DNA from: Halisarca cf. caerulea
Taxonomy: Eukaryota; Porifera; Demospongiae; Chondrillida; Halisarcidae
DNA: 64,000 nt
Assembly: GCA_963170055.1 (NCBI GenBank)
Contig: CAUJGJ010000397.1
Span: 10,182,801-10,246,800, forward strand
Reading direction: 5' to 3'
Positions 20,866 to 30,117 of this stretch are shown here, piece by piece; within the stretch, counting starts at the first letter, position 1, and each line of letters begins with the position of its first letter. The notes beneath the pieces were generated by a model. The model was not told where the DNA came from and made no database searches. It saw only the letters and a list, made by a program, of their open reading frames with translations. The position numbers were made by a program, and so were the translations under genes.

Positions 20866-22760
20866 ACCTTCACTTCTTGTGAAAAGAGTGTATCTGAAGC
20901 TCCAGTGATGTTAAAGAATTTGACTACCCTAACCAATAGTGTGGGCTTTGGGTGGAAGCTGAGTTTTGTAGCTCCCAGGATTCCTGACAGCACATCCAGT
21001 AAGTGGGAAATTGTAAGAGATTTTGTGAGTAAGGATCAGCCACGGCTAACAGCTACTCCCGAAACCTTGAAAACCCTTTGTGAAAACATTGCTTACTTTG
21101 AAGAGGATTTTTTTTTAAATGTGATGAACAGCTTCAAAAAGAGTTGGATTCCCTGTCCAGTGTGTTTGCTATTAGTCTCAACGAGATTCTCATTTCTGAG
21201 AAAGTTAATTGCCAACTGTGTGGATCACCTTTACGTGTGAAGGCGGACCGGCCCAGTCGAGTAGTACTGTACTCTATAGACCAAGGTACGATTGTTGGAA
21301 GCTATTACCACAAGATATGCAAACGAGGATCATGCAATCTGGTACAGCACTATGGCTATTCTAGCAAAGGTAGCGAAAGTGTCTATTTTGACTGTGACTG
21401 GAAGGAAAACAAGTAGTGTTATCAACTCGGGAGACAGGTTTTGACATGAAAATTCCTCAAAAAAATTGATGCGGAACTTCTAATTGGCCAGGTCTCCTAT
21501 CATCAGAAGGCTGATATATACAATTATCAGAATGGATACGACACCACTTGTAAGGCTCAGTGCGAGACAAACGTGTCTGATGTGCCGAAAAAGGGAAACT
21601 CTAGGTTAGTTAGTCTTGTTTGCTTGTAGATGTACTAATAATACATGAGTTGGTGTGCACAATTGTGTTTGTACATGTAGATCAATGGATCGTCAGCCAC
21701 TTGACAGAAGAAGGCTGGAGTCGGCCCACTTCCTTTATGCAGTATTGTCGATAGTACAAGAGCATCCTGCAGACTTTTCCTTGACGGACATAAACATTCA
21801 CCATGGGGATATCGATCGGATTTTGGATAATGTTACCCCCAAGTACCACAACATCTTCTCAAAGATTTATTCAGGTATATTATGTCTTTATATGAATAGA
21901 TGCATGTAAACGTTCACTTTACTTGCATTCCATGTTCAAACACACATACCAGATCATGCCTGTGAGTACAGTGGGTGCAGACATGTACTTGTCATTGATG
22001 GCAACATGAAGAATCACAGAGACACCTGCAAAGCAGTTGATGCAGGATACATACAATTTGATGGACTTCCAGGTTTGTTCAAGACTGGTTGCACGAGAAC
22101 ACCTGCCTATATGAACAGGTTCTGTCATGACCATGCTCCTCGAGTATGCCAAATAAGAACCCTTACTGAGGATAGTCCATCACCAGCAGAAGAGGGAGTA
22201 GTTGATTCTGTGATCAGCAAAAAGACTCTCAGGAATGTGACATACTACAAGGTATATTCTTCTTATAGACTAATAACTATGGCAAATGCCATATTATATG
22301 TACAATGTCATGTATACCTATGCCATGTGTTTCAACTACAACTGCACTGTATTATTATTATTGTTCCCTACAAAGGTTCTTTTATTGGGCAGCAGTAGTG
22401 TTGAAGAGAAGTGGGTGGAGTCTTCCAAAGTGCCCAAGAGTCTCATTGAAGAATATGAACAGGAGAAAGCTAGTGATATTGCCATACAGAAGTGTAGCAG
22501 CAATGGCATGAATGTTTATACAGCTGTTGTGCAGCCATGCAGTGACACTGAGTCCGTGCCTCCTTCGAAACGGCGTCATAGAGAGCAATGGTCTGTTCCA
22601 TCAGACTCAGGGTAAATCCTCATTCGATTGTTATGTAGTTTATCAACATGGTTCTTTATAAAATATCCTATCTCTACATGCAGTGTGTTTTCACCAGCTG
22701 AAATTTCAGGGGTCAAGCTATCTTGCCGAACACTGAAGGACAAAGTGAAGGAAAGACAAA
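20866..22760 (+). pseudogene. Cysteine-cluster / chromodomain protein, decayed
   Basis: Plus-strand gene of at least five exons. First exon: leader, then a cysteine cluster (VNCQLCGSPLRV...YYHKICKRGSCN, about 21200-21330) and a KIDAELLIGQVSYHQKADIYNY block. Exon 21681-21874 is helical. Exon 21953-22251 holds a second cluster (ACEYSGCRHVLVIDGNMKNH...TGCTRTP...RFCHDHAP) and then begins a chromodomain-like segment (VVDSVISKK...VTYYK). This continues after a 124-bp intron at 22376 (EEKWVESSKVPKSLIEEYE). The paired clusters recall CxC5/CxC6 clusters associated with KDZ transposases. Small indels break the frame: a T9 run at 21109-21117, near 21414, and an A4 run near 21447. The 3' end is cut by the Gypsy fragment. 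Confidence 0.6.
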
Positions 22761-22767
22761 TTGGTGT

Positions 22768-23900
22768 CCATAAATGTACATATGAAATTTCTTCACTCCA
22801 AAAATGATTGCCAATGCCTCTTTATCCAAATGTGGATACTTCCGTTCACTTGAGGGCAGTGTTTGCGAGGCAAATGCTATATATAGGCCGCTCTGAGCCA
22901 TCTGGGTACTTGTGAGATATAACTGCCCCAATACCATACGCTGATGCATCTGCTGCCAGATACAAGGGCAAACTAGGGTCAAAGTGAGCCAATACCTTCT
23001 GTGATGATAGAAGATCTTTAGCTCTTTGAAAAGCCTGTTGACACTCACTTGACCACTTCCACGGTTCACCCTTGTTAAGCAACCGATTAAGTGGGAAAAT
23101 GATGAATGAAAGATTGGGAATGAATTTAGCATAATAGTTCAATAATCCCAGGAATAATCTAAGCTCTGCTACATTTGTTGGAACTGGGGCCTCTTTTATA
23201 GCTATAACCTTGTGTGGCAGAGCATGCAATCCTTGAGCGTCAAGTTTGTGCCCAAGGTATTCAACTGATTCTCCCAAAAACACACACTTATTTTGGTGTA
23301 CTCTGAATCCATGGGTCTGCAACTGGCTGAGAACTGCCTCCAATGTTTTCAAATGATCCTGATTCCCGTTATCAAAATGTCATCAATGTAGCATACCATG
23401 GTATTCCTTGTAGAAGACAATCCATGTTTTTTTGAAACAATGCTGGAGCTGAAGCAACCCCAAAAGGGAGCCTTGTATATCTGTATAGCCCTTTGTGGGT
23501 GTTTATTGCAACCAACGTTTTGGAAGCTTCATCCAGGTGAAGTTGCTGATACGCTTGGGATAAATCCAATTTAGTAAACTTGTGTCCTCCGACTAACATG
23601 GTAAACATCTTCTGGTTTGGGCAGAGGGTGTTAATCCACTTCTAGGTGAGGGTTTATGGTGACCTTGTAATCCCCACATATATGCAGCTTGCCATCTTTT
23701 TTAGGAACAGAAACTATGGGTGCTGCCCACTCGCTGTATTCAACTTTCTCCAAAATTCCTTCCACTTCGAGACAATCAATTTCCTTTTCTACTGCTTCCT
23801 TCATGGCAAAGGGTACACTATGTGGGCGACAAAACTTGGGTATGATGCATCTGCCTTCATGGATAGGCTCACCTCTGGTGAAAAACAACTGCGGGAAATA
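22768..23900 (-). pseudogene. Gypsy reverse transcriptase / RNase H remnant
   Basis: Frames at 23631-23888, 23372-23608 and 22846-23352 together carry the RT palm: an AAPIVSVPKKDG block, KLDLSQAYQQL, LPFGVASAPALFQ, and a YIDD catalytic box that falls at the frameshift near 23370. The thumb (GHKLDAQGLH) and the connection/RNase H start (ADASAYGIGAVISHK, YPHLDKEALAI) follow. At least three frame breaks. It stops abruptly near 22768 at the boundary with the chromodomain gene. Confidence 0.87.
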
Positions 23901-23951
23901 GCCTTCATACGTGTCATACCAGCGTGCTCACAGTTAAGATCCTCCAACATC

Positions 23952-25309
23952 TTAGAACGGCAATTTCCTGGAATGACAACTTGAATACCCCATAGTATAC
24001 AATTTCTTTCCACTGATAATTCTTCCCTCTACATTCTTCATGGTACCTAACTCAGGTCTAAACACTTCCTTGTATCTCGTCAGAAGGGACTGTAGTGCAA
24101 CAGATGGAGCTCCCTGCCAATTTAATGAAATTTGTGCAAGCCCCTTCCAATCCAACCGAATTTGAGACAACCAGTCCCGACCCAGTAAGCATGGTCCATC
24201 TCCCTCGACCACCAACAATTTCAATTTCGCTTGTTGAGCCCCATACGTGACATCCACTGTCATCTCTCCCATACTAGCCAGCTGCTCTGTGGAGTAAGTG
24301 CGCAACACAACTGCAAAATCCCTCAACTTTTCTCCTGGAAATAGCTGCTGATGCTGATTTGAGGACATCACTGTTCGTGCAGCTCCTGTATTGATCTCCA
24401 TGTCCACAACCTTCCCATTGATAGTGACAGGCACTACTATGGGCTGCACACCTCTTGAGCCTATATGAAAAAATGGTTCTGGAGATGAGCTTCTTTCTTT
24501 CTCTGTGTATAAGTGATATTGTTGACTTTCGAACTTAACCCTCCCTGACTTGTGGCAAACTTTGGCCAGATGCCCCACTTTGTGGGAACTGTGACAAACC
24601 ATATCCTTGTGCCTGCATTTGTTTGCCTTGTGCTTAGGATTTCCACACCTAAAGCACAGCTGCTGCTGAATTGGCTGACCTCTTCTAATTACTCTGGGAC
24701 TCAAAGTTCCCGCAGTATGGCTTCCCCCACTTTTGGATGGTTTCGGTGCAGACACTTGTTGCACCGTTAACTCTGAGTTGTTCAGCTGATGCATATTCTT
24801 CTCAGCTGCTTCAATGGCCAATGCAATTTCTAATGCCTTGTCTAGAGTAAGATCGGGTTCAGCCAATAGTCGTTGCTGAGCTCCTTGACTACGCATTCCG
24901 AAGAGTGGTCGATCCCGCAGCGCCTCTTCCATATGCTGACTGAAGTTGCAGTTCCGTACCAGCTTTTTTAATTCAGCCACGTACTCTGTTACGGATTCTT
25001 CTCCCCATTGAGTCCTACGGTGAAAATGAAATCTCTCAATCCCAAGCCAGTGATTACCACTGGCTTGGGATTGAAATGTGCCTTTAAGGCCGCTGTCAGC
25101 TGATCATACGTCTTTTCGTTCGGCTTCTCTGGAGCTAACACATTTCTTAAAATCCCGTAAATCTTACTTCCGATGACACTTAGTAGTACTCCCACCTTTT
25201 TGTCGTCTTTAATACTGTTGGCGTCGATAAACAGTTGCATTCTTTCGAGATACGCCTCGATGGTTTCATCTTCGGACTTGAATTCCTGTATTTTCCCTAG
25301 CGTGGCCAT
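23952..25309 (-). pseudogene. Gypsy gag-protease region
   Basis: Starts MATLGKIQEF at 25309. Gag is broken after FNPKP by a 17-bp inverted duplication (25036-25074), then resumes (VAELKKLVRNC...). A CxxC zinc knuckle (CFRCGNPKHKANKC) and a degenerate second one follow. The aspartic protease region is recognisable around MEINTGAARTVMSS, where the expected catalytic D of the D-[TS]-G motif reads N, so this protease should be inactive. The ending shows the LLGRDWL block found downstream of the protease flap. Confidence 0.85.
25036..25074. repeat. Perfect 17-bp-arm hairpin in gag
   Basis: TCAATCCCAAGCCAGTG, loop ATTAC, and the exact reverse complement. Its left arm matches no expected gag coding sequence, whereas its right arm does, so the left arm is probably a templated inverted copy that shifted the frame. 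Confidence 0.9.
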
Positions 25310-25482
25310 CTCCCATCCTCGTCGCCAAAATGTACTATCATGAACCTCAAACACTTGAACAATCAGTAACTTTCCAAAGAATAGCAATCACTAACAATTT
25401 CATTACTACTACACACTTTCCTAACCTACAACATAATAAGAACTATAGCGTTCCAATAAGAATTAATTTTGTCCAACGTATA

Positions 25483-25700
25483 CACTGCAAAAAAAGAGGG
25501 ATTTCCTGAAATGAACACGTGCAGGAAATGTCCAGGAAATTTCCAAAGTATATTTCCTGTACATTTTGGTGACATTTCAGTGACTAGGATAGGTCAACTG
25601 TCAATGACATTTGTGTAATGTGTCAGGAAATTCCACATATCCTGATGAGTCATGGAATTCCGCATGTCCAAGCCTCTGTCATGTACAGGAAATTAATGGT
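25483..25700 (+). repeat. EnSpm 1 left terminal and subterminal repeats
   Basis: CACTG start, then at least six AGGAAAT or ATTTCCT motifs within 210 bp in both orientations. These are typical transposase-binding subterminal arrays of CACTA elements. 25700-26029 is AT-rich with no gene. Confidence 0.7.
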
Positions 25701-26196
25701 GTGCATATGCATGCAAGACTATAATAATAATATATACCAAGTTGTGTGTATATAGTATATACATGCATGCAATTATTGAAAAATCATCTTTGTATGTGTA
25801 TATTATATAATTACATACATGCAGTTACAATCGCTGACATGCCAAACATTAATATTAGTGCAATATAATATTATACTCTGCATGATGCATCATAAATGAG
25901 CTAAGCCTTATAACACAAAAATCCAAACATATAAATACATGCAATAATTGATTTCCACAGATTATATAAGCAAAAAAAAATAATAAAGTATAATATAGGG
26001 GCATATCCACCCTGCACTGCTGAAATCACTTATTCTACTAGAGGTACTACAACCAAAACAGTTTGGTTCTCAAGCTTGGTCACACAATGGGCACAACGAC
26101 TTTTCAAAAATTGAAGTGGCAAAAATATCTCATATTGGTCATGATGCCAAACTTGGGCTGGCTTACCAATTCTGTTTTTGGATTAGTGCGGCTTAA

Positions 26197-26222
26197 ACGT
26201 AGACCGCGAGTATAAAAGGGGC
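26197..26222 (+). promoter_or_regulatory. K1 left terminus containing a TATA box
   Basis: The terminal repeat runs directly into GAGTATAAAAGGGGCG (26208-26223): a full TATA box about 340 bp before the transposase ATG at 26553. The opposite terminus has TTTTAAAAGG at the same place, ahead of the convergent gene. Confidence 0.5.
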
Positions 26223-26552
26223 GTTGCTCCTCATCGAAACACGTTTTCAGGAAAAAAATGGCGCAGCATCAGCATTATAACAACTGTACGGGCACTTAGT
26301 AACAGCTACCCATACAAATGAGGGCTTTTATGCAGCTCTTACATATAGAAACACAAAAAGAATATTGGCATACAAATCTATACAAATTCTTATCGCACTT
26401 GACACGATCAATTCGCTTAGAATCGTCGAATTCTTCCAAAATGCTTTGATTGGTACTGATCGACGCTTATGCTGGTGCTAATTCGCAAATTCCTCAATCG
26501 ATAGTAGAAAACTTAAGACAATGTTCGACAAGAATGTTACTATTAGAACGGT

Positions 26553-29483
26553 ATGGCGGCGAAACGTCCATGGGTCTCGTGCTACGCCCAAGATAGCGAG
26601 GACAGAGATCGCATATCGAGACGTCTTGAGGATATCAAAAGGACGTTACCACTGAATTCATCCATGAGGGACGTCTTTCTACTGCTGCTGGATTTTTATG
26701 AGGAAAAGTCTGGCTCTCCTACGTATACGCGTTTGCAGCAAGATCAGAACAGACAAATAACCATTCCCAATCCGGACCTAGACAACCAGTTGTTCCTATG
26801 CGAGCAGCAACAGTTGGAGGTCCTGGTCAGTGAGTCTGCTTCACTCTGCATAAAGTGTAAAGCTGTGTCATGGAAGCTGAAGGACTGCATCATGCGAGGG
26901 CATGTCCTCACAGGTAACATAGTCTGCTCCAAATGTCAACACACAAGGAGATGGTTGAGCTCTTCAATCATTGGAGATCGCTATGCAGTCAATGCAAGGT
27001 TGGTTGAATTGATACATTTGTAGCATAATAATGAGATAACTACGAACATGAAAGAGATAAAGCTTCACTTTTCCCCCGGCATAATCTGCAGAATGGTGCA
27101 TGCATTTACATCATGTGGACTGCTTCCGCAGCAGTACAAGTCCATGGGCAAGGCTGCTCGAATGGGGTTTGTGAACGACCATTACATTGCAGGAAGTAAG
27201 AGTCAGGGTGCTGATGATACATCAATGTATATGCATACATATTAGGCTCTTGTTTGATACTGTTCATATCTCCATTGTAGTGTACCATACACAACGTTAC
27301 ATGGACATAGTGAAGCAGCAGGCTATGTGCTCTATGGAGAGAGCAATAATTGAATGTTGACAGGAGAAAGAAGGGGCAGAAGTAAGTATCCAAGATGTTG
27401 TACCATATACGTATGTGCTGGTATGCACACAGTTGTTATGTACCTTCAATGTGATCTTTGTAGTGGGTCATATGCGATGCACGCCATGATTCCACTAGTA
27501 ATGCGTACCACACGACAGTGCCCTGTCTCATGGGCACAACCCATCGGATAGCTGCTGTACAGACACTATCCAGGGAGACACACCGTGTGGCACAAACCCG
27601 GGAAGTGGATACCACAATGCTTGTATTAGAGCAAGCCAAAGCCAGAGGTATGCACGTAATAATACTATCAAATTTTATAAAATGAAAGTGTGAATGTGGT
27701 GCATGTGATTGAATTGCTTTGGCATGCATCCTCATGTAGGACTGGACATAAATGAAATAGCACATGACACAAATATTCCGCTGACAAGAAAGATCACAGA
27801 AAAGGGCTACATAAACAGCTATGATACATGGCATGGTAGGTACATATGACTCTTTCTATTGCAGCAGCTATATGTATGTCATGGACAATATTACACATGC
27901 ATGCTGCAGGTATCTTGTCCATGTTGTCATAATTAATGTTCTGTCTGCGTATATATATTATTGTAGGAACCATAATGCACAAACTAACTATAGCGTTTTG
28001 TGTTTTGTATGCAATCAGTGCCTTGTATTTCTCAGTTGAATCTATATTGAACAGTATCTATTTTTGCATGTTTTATTATTATTGAATCTGTGTATTACTT
28101 CATTTTTGTACAAATTCTTTCACTGGGTGCCTTGTAAAGTAGCCCCTGGCTAAAGGCCTCCCCAGTTTAAATAAGTTACCTGACCTGACCTGACCTGACC
28201 TAACTAAAGGAGTAGCCAATGCCCTCAAGAGCATTACCGCTGGTCCAAAGAGAGACATGGAAAAGAAGTGGTTTTCCCAGCTGAGTGACAAACGTCAGTG
28301 TCATCATCATACCTATGACTATCTACATGTGATCTTTACTGGGTAATTTAAATGTTTCAGGTGCTAGCACGAAGCGACACGCATATTGGGCAATGGCCAA
28401 TTGCGAGGGATCTGGAGCACGTCTAAGGGAACTGCTGTTGAATATTGTTGAACACTACAAGGTGACAAATTCCAAATCCTTACCTATGCATGCAATATAG
28501 TTACACATGCATTGCAAGTGAATATGCTTGATCATCAGGTTTCACTATTATTATACTGATTTATAGGGAAATCACACAGCCTGCCATGGATCGTCTTACT
28601 ACAAGCGACATGAATACATACCAGCCAGGACGGTCATCACTGATGAGAGAGCAGCAGAGGTCTTTGCCAACAAGATTAAGTCTCTCGCAGTGTACAGATA
28701 TGCGGAGAGCTATGCCAGAGTGAGTGTACATACAGGATGCACTATAAAACTAGTTACTACAGCACACATGCATTTGCATAATCCGCTTCTTCCCAACAGT
28801 GTAGGGACACCTTTTGGGTTGAATCGTTCAACCACGCTCTACTTATCTACCTCCCAAAGCGGATTCATTTCGGTGACATGACATATGACATGCGGATGAA
28901 CTTTGCTGTCATGGACTGGGTGAGTAAATACATGCATGTTGAGATTCATGACAGAAGCCTCGTGATGACTTTATAATATTCTATTATATGTTTAATAACA
29001 GAATGAGAATGTGGACAGGGAGGTAACAAGCCAGCATGTTGTGGTTGACATAAGGAGACCCAATCGGCGCACTCCAATGAAGAGCAGAAAGACAAAGACT
29101 TATGGTTTCCGCTGGGCAGTCTGGAGGAGTTGGTGCCATCAAGTCCTTGAATCTGGGCTAGCAGACACCTCTGTGGCCGAGGAGTCTGCATGCCATGGGT
29201 TAGTCAAATATGGTGATTACAGTTCTTGTGTGTGCAAAATGATTTATGCAGATTGTGTAAACTCGACATTTGTATGTATATAGGATTGTGGACGAAAACA
29301 ATCCCTTGGCGGACATATTTCACTCAGAGCCGCTTATTTATGAGGAAGATGACATGGAAATTGTGAGTATTCTCACATACCATAACCATGCATTTGTTTT
29401 TTTGGTATACACATAACTTATGTTACGTATTTTATGATTATGTTTTTGCTGTATTCATATACATGCAGGACGTGGACTGCTAG
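26553..29483 (+). pseudogene. K1 transposase (12 exons, one nonsense codon)
   Basis: Exons read by eye: 26553-26998, 27092-27195, 27281-27381, 27464-27647, 27740-27835, 28210-28293, 28361-28461, 28567-28719, 28800-28919, 29002-29198, 29284-29362, 29469-29483. All have GT-AG ends and the phases agree, totalling 560 codons. A CIKCKAVSWKLKDC...CSKCQH zinc cluster lies near residues 105-140. The putative catalytic residues are CDARHDS (D about 222), AHDTN (D about 287) followed by YDTWH (a D-x2-H signature of the Kolobok/hAT/P group), and FWVESFNH (E about 431). The C-terminus reads NFAVMDWNENVDRE. The single defect is TGA at 27358-27360 in exon 3. It is related to the K2 transposase but clearly another family. 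Confidence 0.75.
28115..28201 (+). mobile_element. 5'-truncated LINE 3' tail in K1 intron
   Basis: GTAGCCCCTGGCTAAAGGC...CCCAGTTTAAATAAG followed by repeats of CTGACC. It matches the end of the LINE at 62770-62847 (GTAGCCATTGGCTAAAGGC...CCCAGATAAAATAAG, then ACCTAACC). Only about 85 bp were copied. It makes this intron 374 bp, against 70-110 bp for most others in the gene. Confidence 0.8.
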
Positions 29484-29613
29484 GATTCTGCCCAGTGGAT
29501 TTTTATTGAACACAACAATACCGACATGCAACATACACACATGTTGCATGGTCAGTCAGAATTCAATCATGGCAGAACTAGCTAAATTCAGTGATGTGCA
29601 TCAATGTCAGTGT

Positions 29614-30117
29614 TCAATAAAAATCTGGACTCCATTTGTGATCAGTATATGGGATGCCTGGCGGATTTGGAAATCTTCGGCGTACTTCCTGCAACATTCA
29701 AAGCAGAATTGAAACTCAAAGATAATATTATAATATACAGTGGTGTGGAGTGGTAGTGACAGGCTCAAGACATACTTGTTTAATGCACTCTGGGATAATA
29801 TCCCGTGGTGATCTGCCATGTCCAGTCACCCTCTTCCTCTCCTTGTACGGAGCAAAATCCCACAATCCCAGTTTCCTCAAGTATGTCCAGAGCTTCCTAT
29901 ATATCCTGTATCGCTTAGCAGCATTGCCAGGGTTGGCAGGAGAGGCTCCCTTGACACACTCAGGGAGATGTGCCTGATTGCTGATGCATGGGTCACAGTA
30001 GCAGAAGTAACAAACTTCTGTTGATGCTGGCCCACCACCGAGAAAATGCGTGGTGTTGTTAGGCCTTCTAGAAGGCGGTAAAGTGTCCCTTGTTGGTTCC
30101 CTTACTCTTCGCGCCAT
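29614..30117 (-). CDS. K1 convergent protein, P2X7-ballast-like domain
   Basis: Two exons, 29776-30117 and 29614-29688 (donor GTATGT, acceptor TTGCAG), giving 138 residues. A basic head comes first, then a cysteine group (VCYFCYCDPC), KRYRIYRKLWTYLRKLGLW, and IIPECIKQ joined across the intron to EVRRRFPNPPGIPYTDHKW. The order (Cys cluster, Y/R-rich helix, R-x-x-x-P-x-C, then IR/VR-x-x-FP and an aromatic end) is that of the cytoplasmic ballast domain of P2X7 receptors and free-standing invertebrate homologues. There is no receptor part and no membrane segment. The gene runs toward the transposase gene and ends 131 bp from its stop. Role unknown; perhaps a zinc- or nucleotide-binding partner of the transposase. 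Confidence 0.68.

Larger units (their letters stand above)
22768..25480 (-). mobile_element. Gypsy (Metaviridae) LTR retrotransposon fragment
   Basis: Runs on the minus strand from about 25480 to 22768. A partial LTR/leader (25332-25480) precedes a TGGCGACGAGGATGG primer-binding-like sequence typical of Gypsy/mag-type elements. After it come gag, zinc knuckles, protease, reverse transcriptase and the first part of RNase H. Integrase, the 3' LTR and most of the 5' LTR are missing. Several frameshifts make it inactive. Confidence 0.88.

Noticed and set aside
27358..27360. TGA read as selenocysteine
   Set aside because: No reason to expect a selenoprotein transposase, and no SECIS-like structure was recognised; a nonsense mutation is simpler.
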